Shown piece after piece: positions 48,922-57,962 of a stretch of 64,000 bases of DNA. The DNA comes from DAOPZJ01 sp964587625 (GTDB lineage Bacteria; Bacillota; Clostridia; Oscillospirales; JAKOTC01): positions 29,131 through 93,130 of the forward strand of contig CAZPLU010000006.1 of assembly GCA_964587625.1 (NCBI GenBank), read 5' to 3'. Each line of letters opens with the position of its first letter. The stretch's first letter is position 1. The translations under genes were made by a program, and so were the position numbers. The notes beneath the pieces were generated by a model. It had not been told where the DNA came from and searched no databases. It saw only the letters and a list, made by a program, of their open reading frames with translations.

Positions 48922-51333
48922 TCAGACCTTTACGACAAAGTTCACCAGCTTGCCGGGCACACAGATCTCTTTGACGATCTGTTTTCCCTCAAGCAATGCG
49001 GCCACCTTGGGGTTGGTTTTCGCGGCGGTCAATATTGCGGCGTTGTCGCTGCCGGCGGGAACTTGGACATCGCTCCGCAGTTTTCCGTTGATTTGAATCA
49101 CGACCGTGATCTGATCGGCGACGCACTTTATCGGGTCGAACGCCGGCCACGGCGCGTTGACCGCCATTCCCCCGAAGTCGTACATCTCCCACAATTCACA
49201 GCAGAGGTGCGGCGCGAACGGGCACAGCATCGACAGGAAGAATTTCAATTCGCCTTTGGTAATGCTCCCCTTTTCGTAGATTGTGTTCAAAAGCGCCATC
49301 ATCGCGGCGATCGCGGTGTTGAATTTCAGGTTCTCGGTGTCCTCGGTGACCTTTTTCAGGCAGTTGTGGAAATCGAATTCCATCTCCGGCCGCATGCCAC
49401 CGCCGATGACAATATCCTGAAATCCCCAGACCCGGTCGATGAAGCGCTTGCAGCCGCGCACGCCCTGATTGGACCAGACGGCGTCCTTTTCGAAATCCCC
49501 GATGAACATGATATACAGCCGCAGCACGTCGGCGCCGTATTCCTTGATATAGTCGTCGGGATTGACGACGTTGCCGCGCGATTTCGACATTTTTTCGCCG
49601 TTTTCGGCCAGAATCATCGCATGCGCGGTGCGTTTGAGATAGGGCTCCTTGCAAGGCGAGACGCCGATGTCGTATAAAAACTTCGCCCAGAAGCGCGAAT
49701 ACAGCAGATGCAGCGTCACGTGCTCCATGCCGCCGTTATACCAGTTGACCGGCATCCAGTATGCAAGCGCCTCCTTGGAAGCCGGAGCGGTGACGCAGTG
49801 CGGGTCGCAGTAGCGCATAAAATACCACGACGAGCCGGCCCAGTTGGGCATGACGTCGGTCTCGCGCTTGCCTTTTCCGCCGCAATTCGGACAGGTGGTA
49901 TTGACCCAGTCGTCCACCTTGGAAAGCGGCGATTCGCCGTTGTCGGTGGGCTCATAGGCCTCGACGTCGGGCAGCGTCACGGGCAGCTGTTCCTCCGGGA
50001 CCGGCACCCATCCGCACGCCTCGCAGTAGACCATCGGCACGGGTTCGCCCCAGTACCGCTGGCGCGAAAACACCCAGTCGCGCAGCTTGTAGTTGATCGT
50101 CTTTTTCCCGATGCCTTTTTGCTCAAGCCATTCGGTGATCTTTTTCTTGGCGTCGGCGACTTTTAATCCGTCGATCAATCCGGAATTGATCAAAATCCCG
50201 TCCTCGACATCGGTGTAAGCCGCGTTTTTAACGTCTCCGCCCGCCACGACCTCGACGATCGGCAGGTTGAACTTTTTTGCGAATTCCCAGTCGCGCTCGT
50301 CGTGCGCCGGAACCGCCATGATCGCGCCGGTGCCGTAGCCCGCGAGGACGTAATCGGAAATAAAGATCGGAATCTTATGTCCGTTCACCGGGTTGATCGC
50401 GGATACGCCGTCCAAACGGACGCCGGTTTTTTCCTTGACCAGTTCGGTGCGCTCAAAATCGGATTTTTTACCCGCTTCTTCCCGATAGGCGCTCACGTCG
50501 GCGGCATTTTTCAGTTTATTCATCCACTTGTCAATCAATGCATGCTCGGGCGACATCACCATATATGTAGCCCCGAACAGCGTATCCGGACGCGTCGTGA
50601 ACACCGTGACGGCGTCGCCCTCGGTGGTTGCGAAGCTGACCTCCGCGCCCTCGGAGCGCCCGATCCAGTTGATCTCCTGCGTCTTGACCCGCTCCACGAA
50701 ATCGAGGCCGGCCAAATCGTCTATCAGGCGCTGGGCATAAGCGGTGATTTTGAGCATCCACTGGCTCTTGACCTTGCGCACGACGTCGCCGCCGCAGCGC
50801 TCGCAGACGCCGACGACAACCTCCTCGTTGGCCAAAACGATTTTGCACTTGGTACACCAGTTGACCGGGATCTCCTTTTTATAGGCCAGCCCGTGCTTGA
50901 ACAGCTGCAAAAAGATCCACTGCGTCCATTTATAGTAGGACGGGTCGGTGGTGTCGACCTCGCGGTCCCAGTCGAACGACATCCCGAGCGCCTTGATCTG
51001 TCTGCGAAAGCGCACGATATTGCGTTTGGTGACCTTTGCGGGGTGGATTTTGTTTTTGATCGCGTAATTCTCGGTCGGGAGTCCGAAGGCGTCCCAGCCG
51101 ATCGGAAACAGGACGTTGTAGCCCTGCATCCTGCGTTTTCTCGCGACGATGTCCATCGCGGTATAGGGTCTCGGATGCCCGATATGCAACCCTTCTCCGG
51201 AAGGGTACGGAAATTCGACCAAGACGTAATAGGGCGGTTTTTCCCCGCCTTGAACCGCTTTGTAGGGTTTTGTGACTTCCCAGTTATCCTGCCACTTCCG
51301 TTCGGTTGCGGCATAATCGTAGCGCAGCGCCAT
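48922..51333 (-). CDS. leuS: Leucyl-tRNA synthetase
   Basis: Charges tRNA-Leu. 803 residues, full length for bacteria. Class I HIGH motif in GEGLHIGHPRPYTAMDIV, the CP1 editing domain around TTRPDTLFGATYMV and GTGAIMAVPAHDERDWEFAK, and KMSKS in ENGEKMSKSRGNVVNP. I start it at the ATG at 51333 (MALRYDYAATERKWQ), with AAGGGA eleven bases upstream. A TTG at 51345 is less likely. It directly follows rsfS; no T-box leader is visible in the 37-base spacer. Confidence 0.97.
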   Translation of the reverse strand: MALRYDYAATERKWQDNWEVTKPYKAVQGGEKPPYYVLVEFPYPSGEGLHIGHPRPYTAMDIVARKRRMQGYNVLFPIGWDAFGLPTENYAIKNKIHPAKVTKRNIVRFRRQIKALGMSFDWDREVDTTDPSYYKWTQWIFLQLFKHGLAYKKEIPVNWCTKCKIVLANEEVVVGVCERCGGDVVRKVKSQWMLKITAYAQRLIDDLAGLDFVERVKTQEINWIGRSEGAEVSFATTEGDAVTVFTTRPDTLFGATYMVMSPEHALIDKWMNKLKNAADVSAYREEAGKKSDFERTELVKEKTGVRLDGVSAINPVNGHKIPIFISDYVLAGYGTGAIMAVPAHDERDWEFAKKFNLPIVEVVAGGDVKNAAYTDVEDGILINSGLIDGLKVADAKKKITEWLEQKGIGKKTINYKLRDWVFSRQRYWGEPVPMVYCEACGWVPVPEEQLPVTLPDVEAYEPTDNGESPLSKVDDWVNTTCPNCGGKGKRETDVMPNWAGSSWYFMRYCDPHCVTAPASKEALAYWMPVNWYNGGMEHVTLHLLYSRFWAKFLYDIGVSPCKEPYLKRTAHAMILAENGEKMSKSRGNVVNPDDYIKEYGADVLRLYIMFIGDFEKDAVWSNQGVRGCKRFIDRVWGFQDIVIGGGMRPEMEFDFHNCLKKVTEDTENLKFNTAIAAMMALLNTIYEKGSITKGELKFFLSMLCPFAPHLCCELWEMYDFGGMAVNAPWPAFDPIKCVADQITVVIQINGKLRSDVQVPAGSDNAAILTAAKTNPKVAALLEGKQIVKEICVPGKLVNFVVKV

Positions 51334-51370
51334 GAAAATGAACAATCCCTTCCGATAGTTTGTATCTATA

Positions 51371-51727
51371 TCACTGATTCAAAATCTGCTCCGCGCTGTA
51401 TTTCGGCGCGTCTCCCCAGATGCCGATCAGGTTGTAAAAATCGCGCGCCGTGGAATAGAACACATGGATGATGATGTCGCCGTAATCGAGCAATATCCAG
51501 TTCGAGGAGGTGTCGCGCTCGATGTGTTTCGGCTCGTGCCCCGCTTTGGAAAACGCCGCGTCGACTTCATCCGTCAGCGCCTTGACCTGTGTAAAGCTCG
51601 AGCCGGACGCGATGATAAAATAGTCCGCCAGAGTGGACAGCTGCGTGACGTTCAAGACCTCGATGTCCTTTGCTTTGTTGTCATCGAGCGTTTTGACCGC
51701 GCGTTTCACCAGTTCCAATGTCGTCAT
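51371..51727 (-). CDS. rsfS: Ribosome silencing factor
   Basis: 118 residues of the Iojap/RsfS family. Motifs include KAKDIEVLNVTQLSTLADYF, IASGSSFTQVKALTDEV and SSNWILLDYGDIIIHVF near the C terminus. It binds uL14 on the large subunit and blocks subunit joining when nutrients are short. It lies between an LCP-family gene and leuS, a common Firmicute arrangement. Confidence 0.95.
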   Translation of the reverse strand: MTTLELVKRAVKTLDDNKAKDIEVLNVTQLSTLADYFIIASGSSFTQVKALTDEVDAAFSKAGHEPKHIERDTSSNWILLDYGDIIIHVFYSTARDFYNLIGIWGDAPKYSAEQILNQ

Positions 51728-51769
51728 GTTCTTGACCTTCTTTCCCGCATTATGTGCGTATACTCTTTT

Positions 51770-52798
51770 TCAATCGATCAAATCGGCAAAATTATTAATT
51801 TTGCTCTCATAAAACTCGCTGTAATCGATTCCGGAGACCGTGGGTGCGCCGATGTCCGCGAGCGCCAATTCCTCAGCGTAAAATTCGGTGTTCAGCAACT
51901 GCAAAAGCGCTCTCCGGTGGACCGCGTAACAGGCGAGCCCCTCGTCGCTTATGAACTCCACGCCCGGCAGTGTGTAGCCGGAGACGTTTTCCAGCGAGAC
52001 CTCCCGGAATAAATTCGAGAGCTCCAGCAGTTGCCCCGCCGTCAAATCGCTCTCGATCGCCGCCATGACATCGCCTGTCATCAGCGCGGTCAATTCGGCA
52101 GTCGAGAGTTCTTTGATCCGTTTCATCGCCGCCGCAAGAAAACGTTTTTGCGCCTCCACGCGACCCAGATCCCCTTGAAAATACCCGCTGCGGAAGCGCA
52201 CAAAGAGCTCCGCCGCCGCGCCGTCGAGCACATGGTCGCCCGCTTGGAGTACCACTGTTTTACTGTGGGTGTCATACAGCGCATCGGGCAGCGTGATCGG
52301 GATGCCGCCAATGGCGTCGACCGCATGCCGAAAACCCGCGAATGTCAGTTTGAAATACCCGTCGGGTTCGACGCCGAGGTGGGTTTTTAACACCCAGGCC
52401 AAATTTCGGATGTCGCGTTTTTGTTCATACGGGCTTGCCGCGTGTGAATAGACGGCGTTTATTTTTCCGGTCGGGATGCCGCCGCCCACATAGGTGTCGC
52501 GCGGGATCGACAGCAAACGCACCTTGCTCTGCTCAAAATCGCAGAACGCCACAATCAGCGTGTCTGTCAGGCCGTTTTCATCTTCGCCGATCAACAGGTA
52601 CTTCCTGACGCCCGGGGTTTTGACCTCTCCGATGCTCCCGGTTTTTCCGCCCGGCTCGGATTGATTTTCCAAATCCACGGTCTGCCCGACCGAGAACGGT
52701 TTGGAATTGCACATCGCCGCCGCGGTCACCGCGATGATCGCGGCCATGACAGCCAACGCTGCCAAGATGATTTTTACTCTTGTGTTTGATACTGACAT
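51770..52798 (-). CDS. LytR-CpsA-Psr (LCP) family cell-wall polymer ligase
   Basis: 342 residues. One N-terminal membrane helix (IILAALAVMAAIIAVTAAAM) anchors an extracellular LCP domain, with KYLLIGEDENGLTDTLIVA, the arginine-rich LLSIPRDTYVGGG near 100, and GKINAVYSHA. These enzymes attach teichoic-acid or other polymers to peptidoglycan from lipid-linked precursors. A TATAAT box on the minus strand lies near 52915-52910 with a weak -35. Confidence 0.9.
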   Translation of the reverse strand: MSVSNTRVKIILAALAVMAAIIAVTAAAMCNSKPFSVGQTVDLENQSEPGGKTGSIGEVKTPGVRKYLLIGEDENGLTDTLIVAFCDFEQSKVRLLSIPRDTYVGGGIPTGKINAVYSHAASPYEQKRDIRNLAWVLKTHLGVEPDGYFKLTFAGFRHAVDAIGGIPITLPDALYDTHSKTVVLQAGDHVLDGAAAELFVRFRSGYFQGDLGRVEAQKRFLAAAMKRIKELSTAELTALMTGDVMAAIESDLTAGQLLELSNLFREVSLENVSGYTLPGVEFISDEGLACYAVHRRALLQLLNTEFYAEELALADIGAPTVSGIDYSEFYESKINNFADLID

Positions 52799-53080
52799 AA
52801 TTCCTCCCCGCCCGTTGAACAGGCGTTTCCCGCCGTTGGCGAAAAATCCGCTGTGTGCGGACAGTGGTTATTTTCTGTCAGTCGGCTCCCATTATTCGGC
52901 GCCGTTGCCATTATATCACAATAATAGAAAATTGAAAATGGGAATTGGAAATTTGTGAAACGAATCAAGGTCGATGTCCCTGAGAATCCGTTAACCGCTG
53001 GCCGCTCTGATGCAATCTTTATTTTGAACGCTCAATATGGACGGCCTTCTTTCCGTCGTATATTGATTGTGACAAATAAA

Positions 53081-53107
53081 ACGGGCAGAGCAACCGCCCT
53101 GCCCGTT
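53081..53107 (-). terminator. Intrinsic terminator after the CD1247-type gene
   Basis: On the minus strand the arms ACGGGCAG and CTGCCCGT enclose a ten-base loop and are followed by TTTTATTTGT. It lies 21 bases past the 53128 stop. Confidence 0.7.
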
Positions 53108-53127
53108 GAAACCGAAGCCGGGAAAAT

Positions 53128-53577
53128 TTACTCGTCGGATTCCTCGTCGCCGCATTCGCAGCCGTCGCAATCGCAGTCGTCATGGTCATAATCGTTGCAG
53201 CCGCAGCCGCAGCCGATGTCGAATTCGAGCGGTTCGCCGCAATTGGGGCAATCGATTTTGCCGGTTAGGATGGTATCCTCATCGAGATAGACCTCGTCAC
53301 CGCATTTCGGGCAGGTCACCCTGTATAGGTCGTTGTCGGTCTCTTCCTCGTCGTCATCTTCATAGACAAAACTCTCGAGATCGTCCAGATCTTCGTCCAT
53401 CACGCCGATGGCGTCGTCGAGTTCCTCGACGGCGCCGCCGAGTTCCTCGACTTCGAGCGCCATCTCGGACAGCAGATCGCAGATCGCGGCGTAAATTTTA
53501 CCCTCGTTGCTGTCTGCTTTGATGCCCATTCCCTCGATCAGGCCTTTCATGTAGGCAGCTTTTTCAGTCAAATTCAT
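53128..53577 (-). CDS. CD1247-N-terminal-domain protein with zinc ribbon and Cys/Asp-rich tail
   Basis: 149 residues. The helical N terminus MNLTEKAAYMKGLIEGMGI is typical of the clostridial CD1247 family. An acidic linker follows, then a zinc ribbon (CPKCGDEVYLDE, later CPNCGEPLEFD), and an unusual tail with many Cys, Asp and His (CGCGCNDYDHDDCDCDGCEC). The tail could bind extra metal. Function unknown; probably cytosolic. Its terminator is directly downstream. Confidence 0.82.
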   Translation of the reverse strand: MNLTEKAAYMKGLIEGMGIKADSNEGKIYAAICDLLSEMALEVEELGGAVEELDDAIGVMDEDLDDLESFVYEDDDEEETDNDLYRVTCPKCGDEVYLDEDTILTGKIDCPNCGEPLEFDIGCGCGCNDYDHDDCDCDGCECGDEESDE

Positions 53578-53616
53578 GTTTTTTACCTCCGTTTTATTTA
53601 CGATTTACAATTTTAA

Positions 53617-54174
53617 CTACACTCTCGACATATATTCCCCGGTGCGGGTATCGACGCGGATGGTCTCCCCCTCGTTGACAAACAGCGGCACTTTGATTGT
53701 GGCGCCGGTCTCGAGCGTGGCGGGTTTGGTGGCATTGTTGGCGGTATCGCCGCGCACGCCCGGCTCGCAGTGGGTGATGAGCAGTTCGACGAATGTCGGC
53801 GGCTCGACGCCGAATACGCTGCCTTTGCACGACAGCACCGTGACATCCATGTTTTCCCTGATAAAATCAAAAGAATCGCCGACCATGCTCTTGTTGATCG
53901 GAATCTGTTCATAGGTCTCTTTGTCCATCATGTAATAAAGATCGTCGTCGCTGTAAAGATATTGCATCTGCCTGCGTTCGACGAACGCGGTGGGGAATTT
54001 TTCGGCCGGATTGAACGAGCGCTCAACCACGCCCCCCGTGATGACGTTGCGGTATTTGGTGCGCACGAACGCGGCGCCCTTGCCGGGCTTGACATGTTGG
54101 AATTCGATGACCTGAAAGACATTCCCGTCCATTTCGAACGTGATGCCGTTTCTAAAATCGCCTGCACTGATCAT
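53617..54174 (-). CDS. efp: Elongation factor P
   Basis: 185 residues, the standard length. Three beta-barrel domains; the loop HVKPGKGAAFVRTK carries the lysine at the position that is often modified (near 33-34). It relieves ribosome stalling at polyproline. I start it at the ATG at 54174 (MISAGDFRNGITFEMDG), with GGAGGGT nine bases upstream. The longer open frame to 54255 crosses the promoter region. In many Firmicutes efp follows aminopeptidase P; here the two are about 8 kb apart. Confidence 0.96.
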   Translation of the reverse strand: MISAGDFRNGITFEMDGNVFQVIEFQHVKPGKGAAFVRTKYRNVITGGVVERSFNPAEKFPTAFVERRQMQYLYSDDDLYYMMDKETYEQIPINKSMVGDSFDFIRENMDVTVLSCKGSVFGVEPPTFVELLITHCEPGVRGDTANNATKPATLETGATIKVPLFVNEGETIRVDTRTGEYMSRV

Positions 54175-54323
54175 ATATTGACCCTCCGAATTCAGTTTAT
54201 GCCGTGAGAGATGATTATACGGTATTATTTTATAGCAAAACGAATCGTTTGACAAGCCCTGCGGAGGAATTTTGAAAATTCGCTGAAATCCGTCTGAAAT
54301 TCACCCGGATGTCATAATAAATG

Positions 54324-54352
54324 TTGTTTGAATCGGCGGATTATGGTATACT
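54324..54352 (+). promoter_or_regulatory. Sigma-A promoter of the 54386 gene
   Basis: TTGTTT (54324-54329), 17 bases and TATACT (54347-54352), 33 bases before the start codon. Confidence 0.6.
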
Positions 54353-54385
54353 GACGGAGACGATACATAACAAAGGAGAATGGTT

Positions 54386-55078
54386 ATGTCAAACGCCCCT
54401 GTTACCGCGCATGAAAACATCCCCGCAGAGCCGGCAACTCCCTTGAAAAACGGTTCCGTCATCCTGCCCGAAACGCGCCTGTCACTCTGGGCGGCAATAC
54501 TCACGCTGATCGGCGCTCTGGCGTTATTTGTCCTCTGTTTGACTGACTCGATATATGCCGGCTCCTTCTATCGTGATCCGTATGAATTTTGGGATTTTGT
54601 CATCGCCGCCCCTTTTGTCTTTGAGAGGTGCGAAGCCCTCATCCTGTTGATCGCAACAATTATTTTGTTCCGTACGCGCGCCTCGGGCAAAAGCTTAAAA
54701 GTCCTGTCGCTGTTCGTCGTCGCTGCCGCGCTGTTAAGAGCTTTATTCAATCTAAACGGAATTATGTATTCTTTCGGGTTTTTTAAGGGTTATTATTTGA
54801 TTGCCGGGATTTCGCCTGTTATTGCCGGTTTGTTTATGGCTTTATACGCTTTTAAAGCCGTTCGCAAAGTCCCCTCATGCATAATCATCGGGCTGCTGCT
54901 GGGGTTGTTTTTTTTCATTGCAATATTTATGAATATACGTCAAATTTGGCTTTCATTCGGCATTCCGTTTCATATTGGGATTGATGCCGTTGAATTTGAG
55001 CTCCGCCATCTTTACTTTTTTTTCTTTCCCCCCGGAATTTTTTTAGCGGTTCTCTCCTCGAAAACGGCGAAGCCGTAA
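54386..55078 (+). CDS. Integral membrane protein of unknown function
   Basis: 230 residues. A hydrophilic N-terminal stretch of about 30 residues is followed by about six membrane segments, including WAAILTLIGALALFVLCL and YYLIAGISPVIAGLFMALYA. No catalytic motif is visible. AAAGGAG lies seven bases before the ATG at 54386; an ATG at 54380 overlaps the site region. It has its own promoter and is not obviously linked to efp or the following convergent gene. Confidence 0.75.
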   Translation: MSNAPVTAHENIPAEPATPLKNGSVILPETRLSLWAAILTLIGALALFVLCLTDSIYAGSFYRDPYEFWDFVIAAPFVFERCEALILLIATIILFRTRASGKSLKVLSLFVVAAALLRALFNLNGIMYSFGFFKGYYLIAGISPVIAGLFMALYAFKAVRKVPSCIIIGLLLGLFFFIAIFMNIRQIWLSFGIPFHIGIDAVEFELRHLYFFFFPPGIFLAVLSSKTAKP

Positions 55079-55082
55079 AAAC

Positions 55083-55107
55083 ACCCCCTTGTCAAAAGAG
55101 GGGGATA
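55083..55107. repeat. Reduced TTGTCAAAAGAGGGGG-type repeat or terminator
   Basis: ACCCCCTTGTCAAAAGAGGG followed by GGATATTTTATA. It forms a CCCCC/GGGGG hairpin and ends in a T-rich run, so this copy could act as the terminator of the membrane protein gene. Confidence 0.5.
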
Positions 55108-55132
55108 TTTTATACAAACGGGCCTTTCGGGC

Positions 55133-56869
55133 TCAATGCGCCGAGGCGGCGGTCAGTTTTTCGGTCTCTTCCTGCTCAAGCACCTTATAGGCGACCTTGC
55201 CGACGAGGGTCTGAGGCAGTGATTTTCGGTATTCAATCTCATACGGCATCGCATATTTGGCGATGTTTTTGACACAGTGGTCATAAATCTCCGATTTGAT
55301 CTCATCGGTCGGCTCACAACCCGGTTTCAGGACGATGAACGCCTTGACCTTTTGAACCTTATACGGATCGGGCACGCCGATGACGGTCGACATGAGCACA
55401 CATTCATGGGCGTCGATGATGTTTTCGAGCTGAGACGGATAGATCGAATAGCCGGACGAGATGATCATCCTCTTCAGCCGCTGGCGGAAATAGACAAAGC
55501 CCTCCGGATCCATCGTCCCGAGATCGCCGGTATGCAGCCATTTCAGACCGTCCTCGTGAATCTGCAGACAATCGGCGGTCTCGGCGGGATTGTCGAGGTA
55601 TTCGATCATGACCGACGGGCCGCTGATGCAGATTTCGCCCTCCTCTTTGTAGGCGGCGGTCACCTTGGTGCCGGGTTTGACGATCTTGTAATAGGTATCG
55701 GGGAACGGCACGCCGATGCTGCCCTCTTTATAAAAACCGCGGGGTGTCAGACAACTGGCGGTGACGCATTCGGTCAGGCCGTAGCCCTCGCGCACCTGCT
55801 CTTTGGAGCCGTGGTCGCGCAGGAATTTGTCGACCTTCTTTTTCAGCTCGATCGACAGCGAGTCGCCGCCCGAGAAGATACCTTTGAGACAGGACAGGTC
55901 GACGCCGTCCATATACTTGTTGCGCAGCAGCGCCTCAAACAGCGTGGGGACGCCGGCGATGACATTGGGCTGCTGTTTTTTGAGCAGTTTGGCGTAGGAC
56001 TGGGCGTTGAATTGCGGCACTAAAATACATTTGCAGCCGTTGGTGAGCGCGGTGTGGATACAAACCCCGAGACCGAACCCGTGAAACACCGGCATGACGG
56101 ATAACATCGAGTCGCCGGGATTGATGCAGCCGCCCGCCGCAAATGTCTGCATCGACAGCGCGTTAAAACAGAGGTTGGAGAGCAAAATCCCCTTGGTGGT
56201 GCCGGTCGTTCCGCCAGAATACAAAATCACCGCGGCGTCCGCGCCTTTCTTTGCCACGCGGTAATCGCCGGTATATTTTTTGCCCGCAGTAATGAAGTCC
56301 CGGTACCAAATGACATCGGCGTCGGCGGGAATCGGCGGGATCTTACGACCTTTTGTCAGCATAAAGCCGAGTTTCAAAACCGGGTTCAGTTCCTCTTGGA
56401 TCGTGGCGACGATCACATGCTTCAGCGTTGTCAGTTGCCTTCTGATATTTGCGATCTTGTTGTAAAACGCGTTCAATGTCAAAATCGCAACGCTCTTGGA
56501 GTAGTTGAGATAAAACGCGATCTCGCCCTCCGCCGACAGCGGGTGAATCATATTGGAGAGCGCCCCGATGACATTCAGCGCATAAAACGCGGTGACGGCC
56601 TGTGGGGTATTGGGCATGCAGATGGTCACGCGGTCGCCCGGCCGGATGCCCATGGTCTTAAAGGCCTTGGCGCAGTCGAGAATATCGGCGATAAACTTTT
56701 TATAGGTGACTTTGGTCCCCATAAAATCATAGGCGCAAAAGTCCGGGTGCTTTTTTGCGATCTCCTCGAGCATCTCAAACATCGTGATATCGGGATAATC
56801 CAGATGCGCGGGGACGCTGCCGTAAGACGACAGCCACGGCGCGGGGATATGTTCGGCGTCAAATGTCAT
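55133..56869 (-). CDS. AMP-dependent acyl-CoA synthetase/ligase
   Basis: Activates a carboxylic or fatty acid as acyl-adenylate and then acyl-CoA. 578 residues. P-loop-like VILYSGGTTGTTKGIL near 215, adenine motif REGYGLTECVTASC near 360, LHTGDLGTMDPEG near 455, and RMIISSGYSIYPSQLE hinge near 475. It ends ALPQTLVGKVAYKV-like with the catalytic lysine. The ATG at 56869 has GGAGG nine bases upstream. It overlaps the end of the upstream E2-like gene by 11 bases, so the acyl group formed may be passed to it. The acid is unknown. Confidence 0.9.
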   Translation of the reverse strand: MTFDAEHIPAPWLSSYGSVPAHLDYPDITMFEMLEEIAKKHPDFCAYDFMGTKVTYKKFIADILDCAKAFKTMGIRPGDRVTICMPNTPQAVTAFYALNVIGALSNMIHPLSAEGEIAFYLNYSKSVAILTLNAFYNKIANIRRQLTTLKHVIVATIQEELNPVLKLGFMLTKGRKIPPIPADADVIWYRDFITAGKKYTGDYRVAKKGADAAVILYSGGTTGTTKGILLSNLCFNALSMQTFAAGGCINPGDSMLSVMPVFHGFGLGVCIHTALTNGCKCILVPQFNAQSYAKLLKKQQPNVIAGVPTLFEALLRNKYMDGVDLSCLKGIFSGGDSLSIELKKKVDKFLRDHGSKEQVREGYGLTECVTASCLTPRGFYKEGSIGVPFPDTYYKIVKPGTKVTAAYKEEGEICISGPSVMIEYLDNPAETADCLQIHEDGLKWLHTGDLGTMDPEGFVYFRQRLKRMIISSGYSIYPSQLENIIDAHECVLMSTVIGVPDPYKVQKVKAFIVLKPGCEPTDEIKSEIYDHCVKNIAKYAMPYEIEYRKSLPQTLVGKVAYKVLEQEETEKLTAASAH

Positions 56870-57737
56870 AGCCAACTTCCTCCTTAAACGGCTTGTCCAG
56901 TATTTGCGGGTTTGCGATGATGTGTTTGAGAAGCTTTACCGATTTCGCGAAATAAAAACCGTCGGCAATGCGCTCGTCCAATGTGATGCCGAAATCCACG
57001 ATGTCGCGGATTTCAAAACTCCCGTCGTCGGCGTAGACGGGTTCTTTGTGGATGACCCCGATGGTCGCCACGATGGAGTTGGTGCCGTATTCGTTCAGGT
57101 GGTGATAGGGCGCGCCGCACTTGATGCTGCCGAGATTGGACAGCAGTACGGTCGAATAATTCGTGTCTCCGTCCTTGAGCGAGTTGGGCATCCAATCGTG
57201 CTTGTCCATCATACGGAAAAATATCATGATGAATGACATGATACAGCGCGGCATTTTTTTTAAAAAGTCGAGGGCGTCGCCGATGTCATTGGAGCCGCCC
57301 GTGCGCAGCTTCGTGACGTCGCCGATAACCCGCTTGCTGATGTCGGACAACACCGTGTCGCCGTCCGCGACGGCCTTGACCAAGACCTCTTCGGAGTGGT
57401 CGGCGAATGTGCGTTTTGCCATAAAGGAGAGCGAGACCTTGTCGCGCTCATATATATGCTTGTTGACGATGAAGCGGTTCAGCAGCGGCCGGTGGATGAC
57501 GGTCTTCGCGACGGCTGCGGCAAAGATATGAAAGGCCGTCGTCTTGTAAGGCGCATCGGGGCCGTTTTTCGACGCGACGAATTTTAAAACTTCGGTGACG
57601 TCCATTTTTTCCTGTATGTACACCTCGGAATCACAGCGTTTCGGCATCAGGTGGGGCATGATGTAATGCACCCCGTCCAAATCCTTGATACGCCTCCCGT
57701 CACGCCTGTCGCAAAACCGTTTTTTCGTTTTGGGCAT
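56859..57737 (-). CDS. Free-standing E2-like acyltransferase domain, active-site His replaced
   Basis: 292 residues resembling the catalytic domain of 2-oxoacid dehydrogenase E2 or chloramphenicol-acetyltransferase proteins, with no lipoyl or peripheral-subunit-binding domain. TTAFHIFAAAVAKTVIHRPL and TVLLSNLGSIKCGAPYHHL match the family. The usual HRxxDG near the C terminus reads DERIADG (about residues 250-256), replacing the catalytic histidine with glutamate while the Asp-Gly is kept. The ATG at 57737 has GAGGAG nine bases upstream. It is coupled to an acyl-CoA synthetase, so it may transfer or bind acyl-CoA; whether it is catalytic is unclear. Confidence 0.8.
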   Translation of the reverse strand: MPKTKKRFCDRRDGRRIKDLDGVHYIMPHLMPKRCDSEVYIQEKMDVTEVLKFVASKNGPDAPYKTTAFHIFAAAVAKTVIHRPLLNRFIVNKHIYERDKVSLSFMAKRTFADHSEEVLVKAVADGDTVLSDISKRVIGDVTKLRTGGSNDIGDALDFLKKMPRCIMSFIMIFFRMMDKHDWMPNSLKDGDTNYSTVLLSNLGSIKCGAPYHHLNEYGTNSIVATIGVIHKEPVYADDGSFEIRDIVDFGITLDERIADGFYFAKSVKLLKHIIANPQILDKPFKEEVGYDI

Positions 57738-57962
57738 CACTCTTGACTCCTCTCAAATTTCATCATCCGGGACATAACCTCCACATCAGGGTATCATTAT
57801 ACTACACATTTTTTTTGATTGCAACAATGCAAAACACCTTCGTGGCTCGATGTGAACCGGTAGCTGTTCACTTGCCGCCGCAACCATCCGCACCATTCGG
57901 GGGGGATCGGCGTAAAATAGGGTTGTCACTGTTATTCTATTTTAAAGGAGCGCGATATTTTT

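Noticed and set aside
51334..51370. T-box leader before leuS
   Set aside because: The spacer is only 37 bases and contains no specifier or antiterminator features; leuS is read with rsfS.
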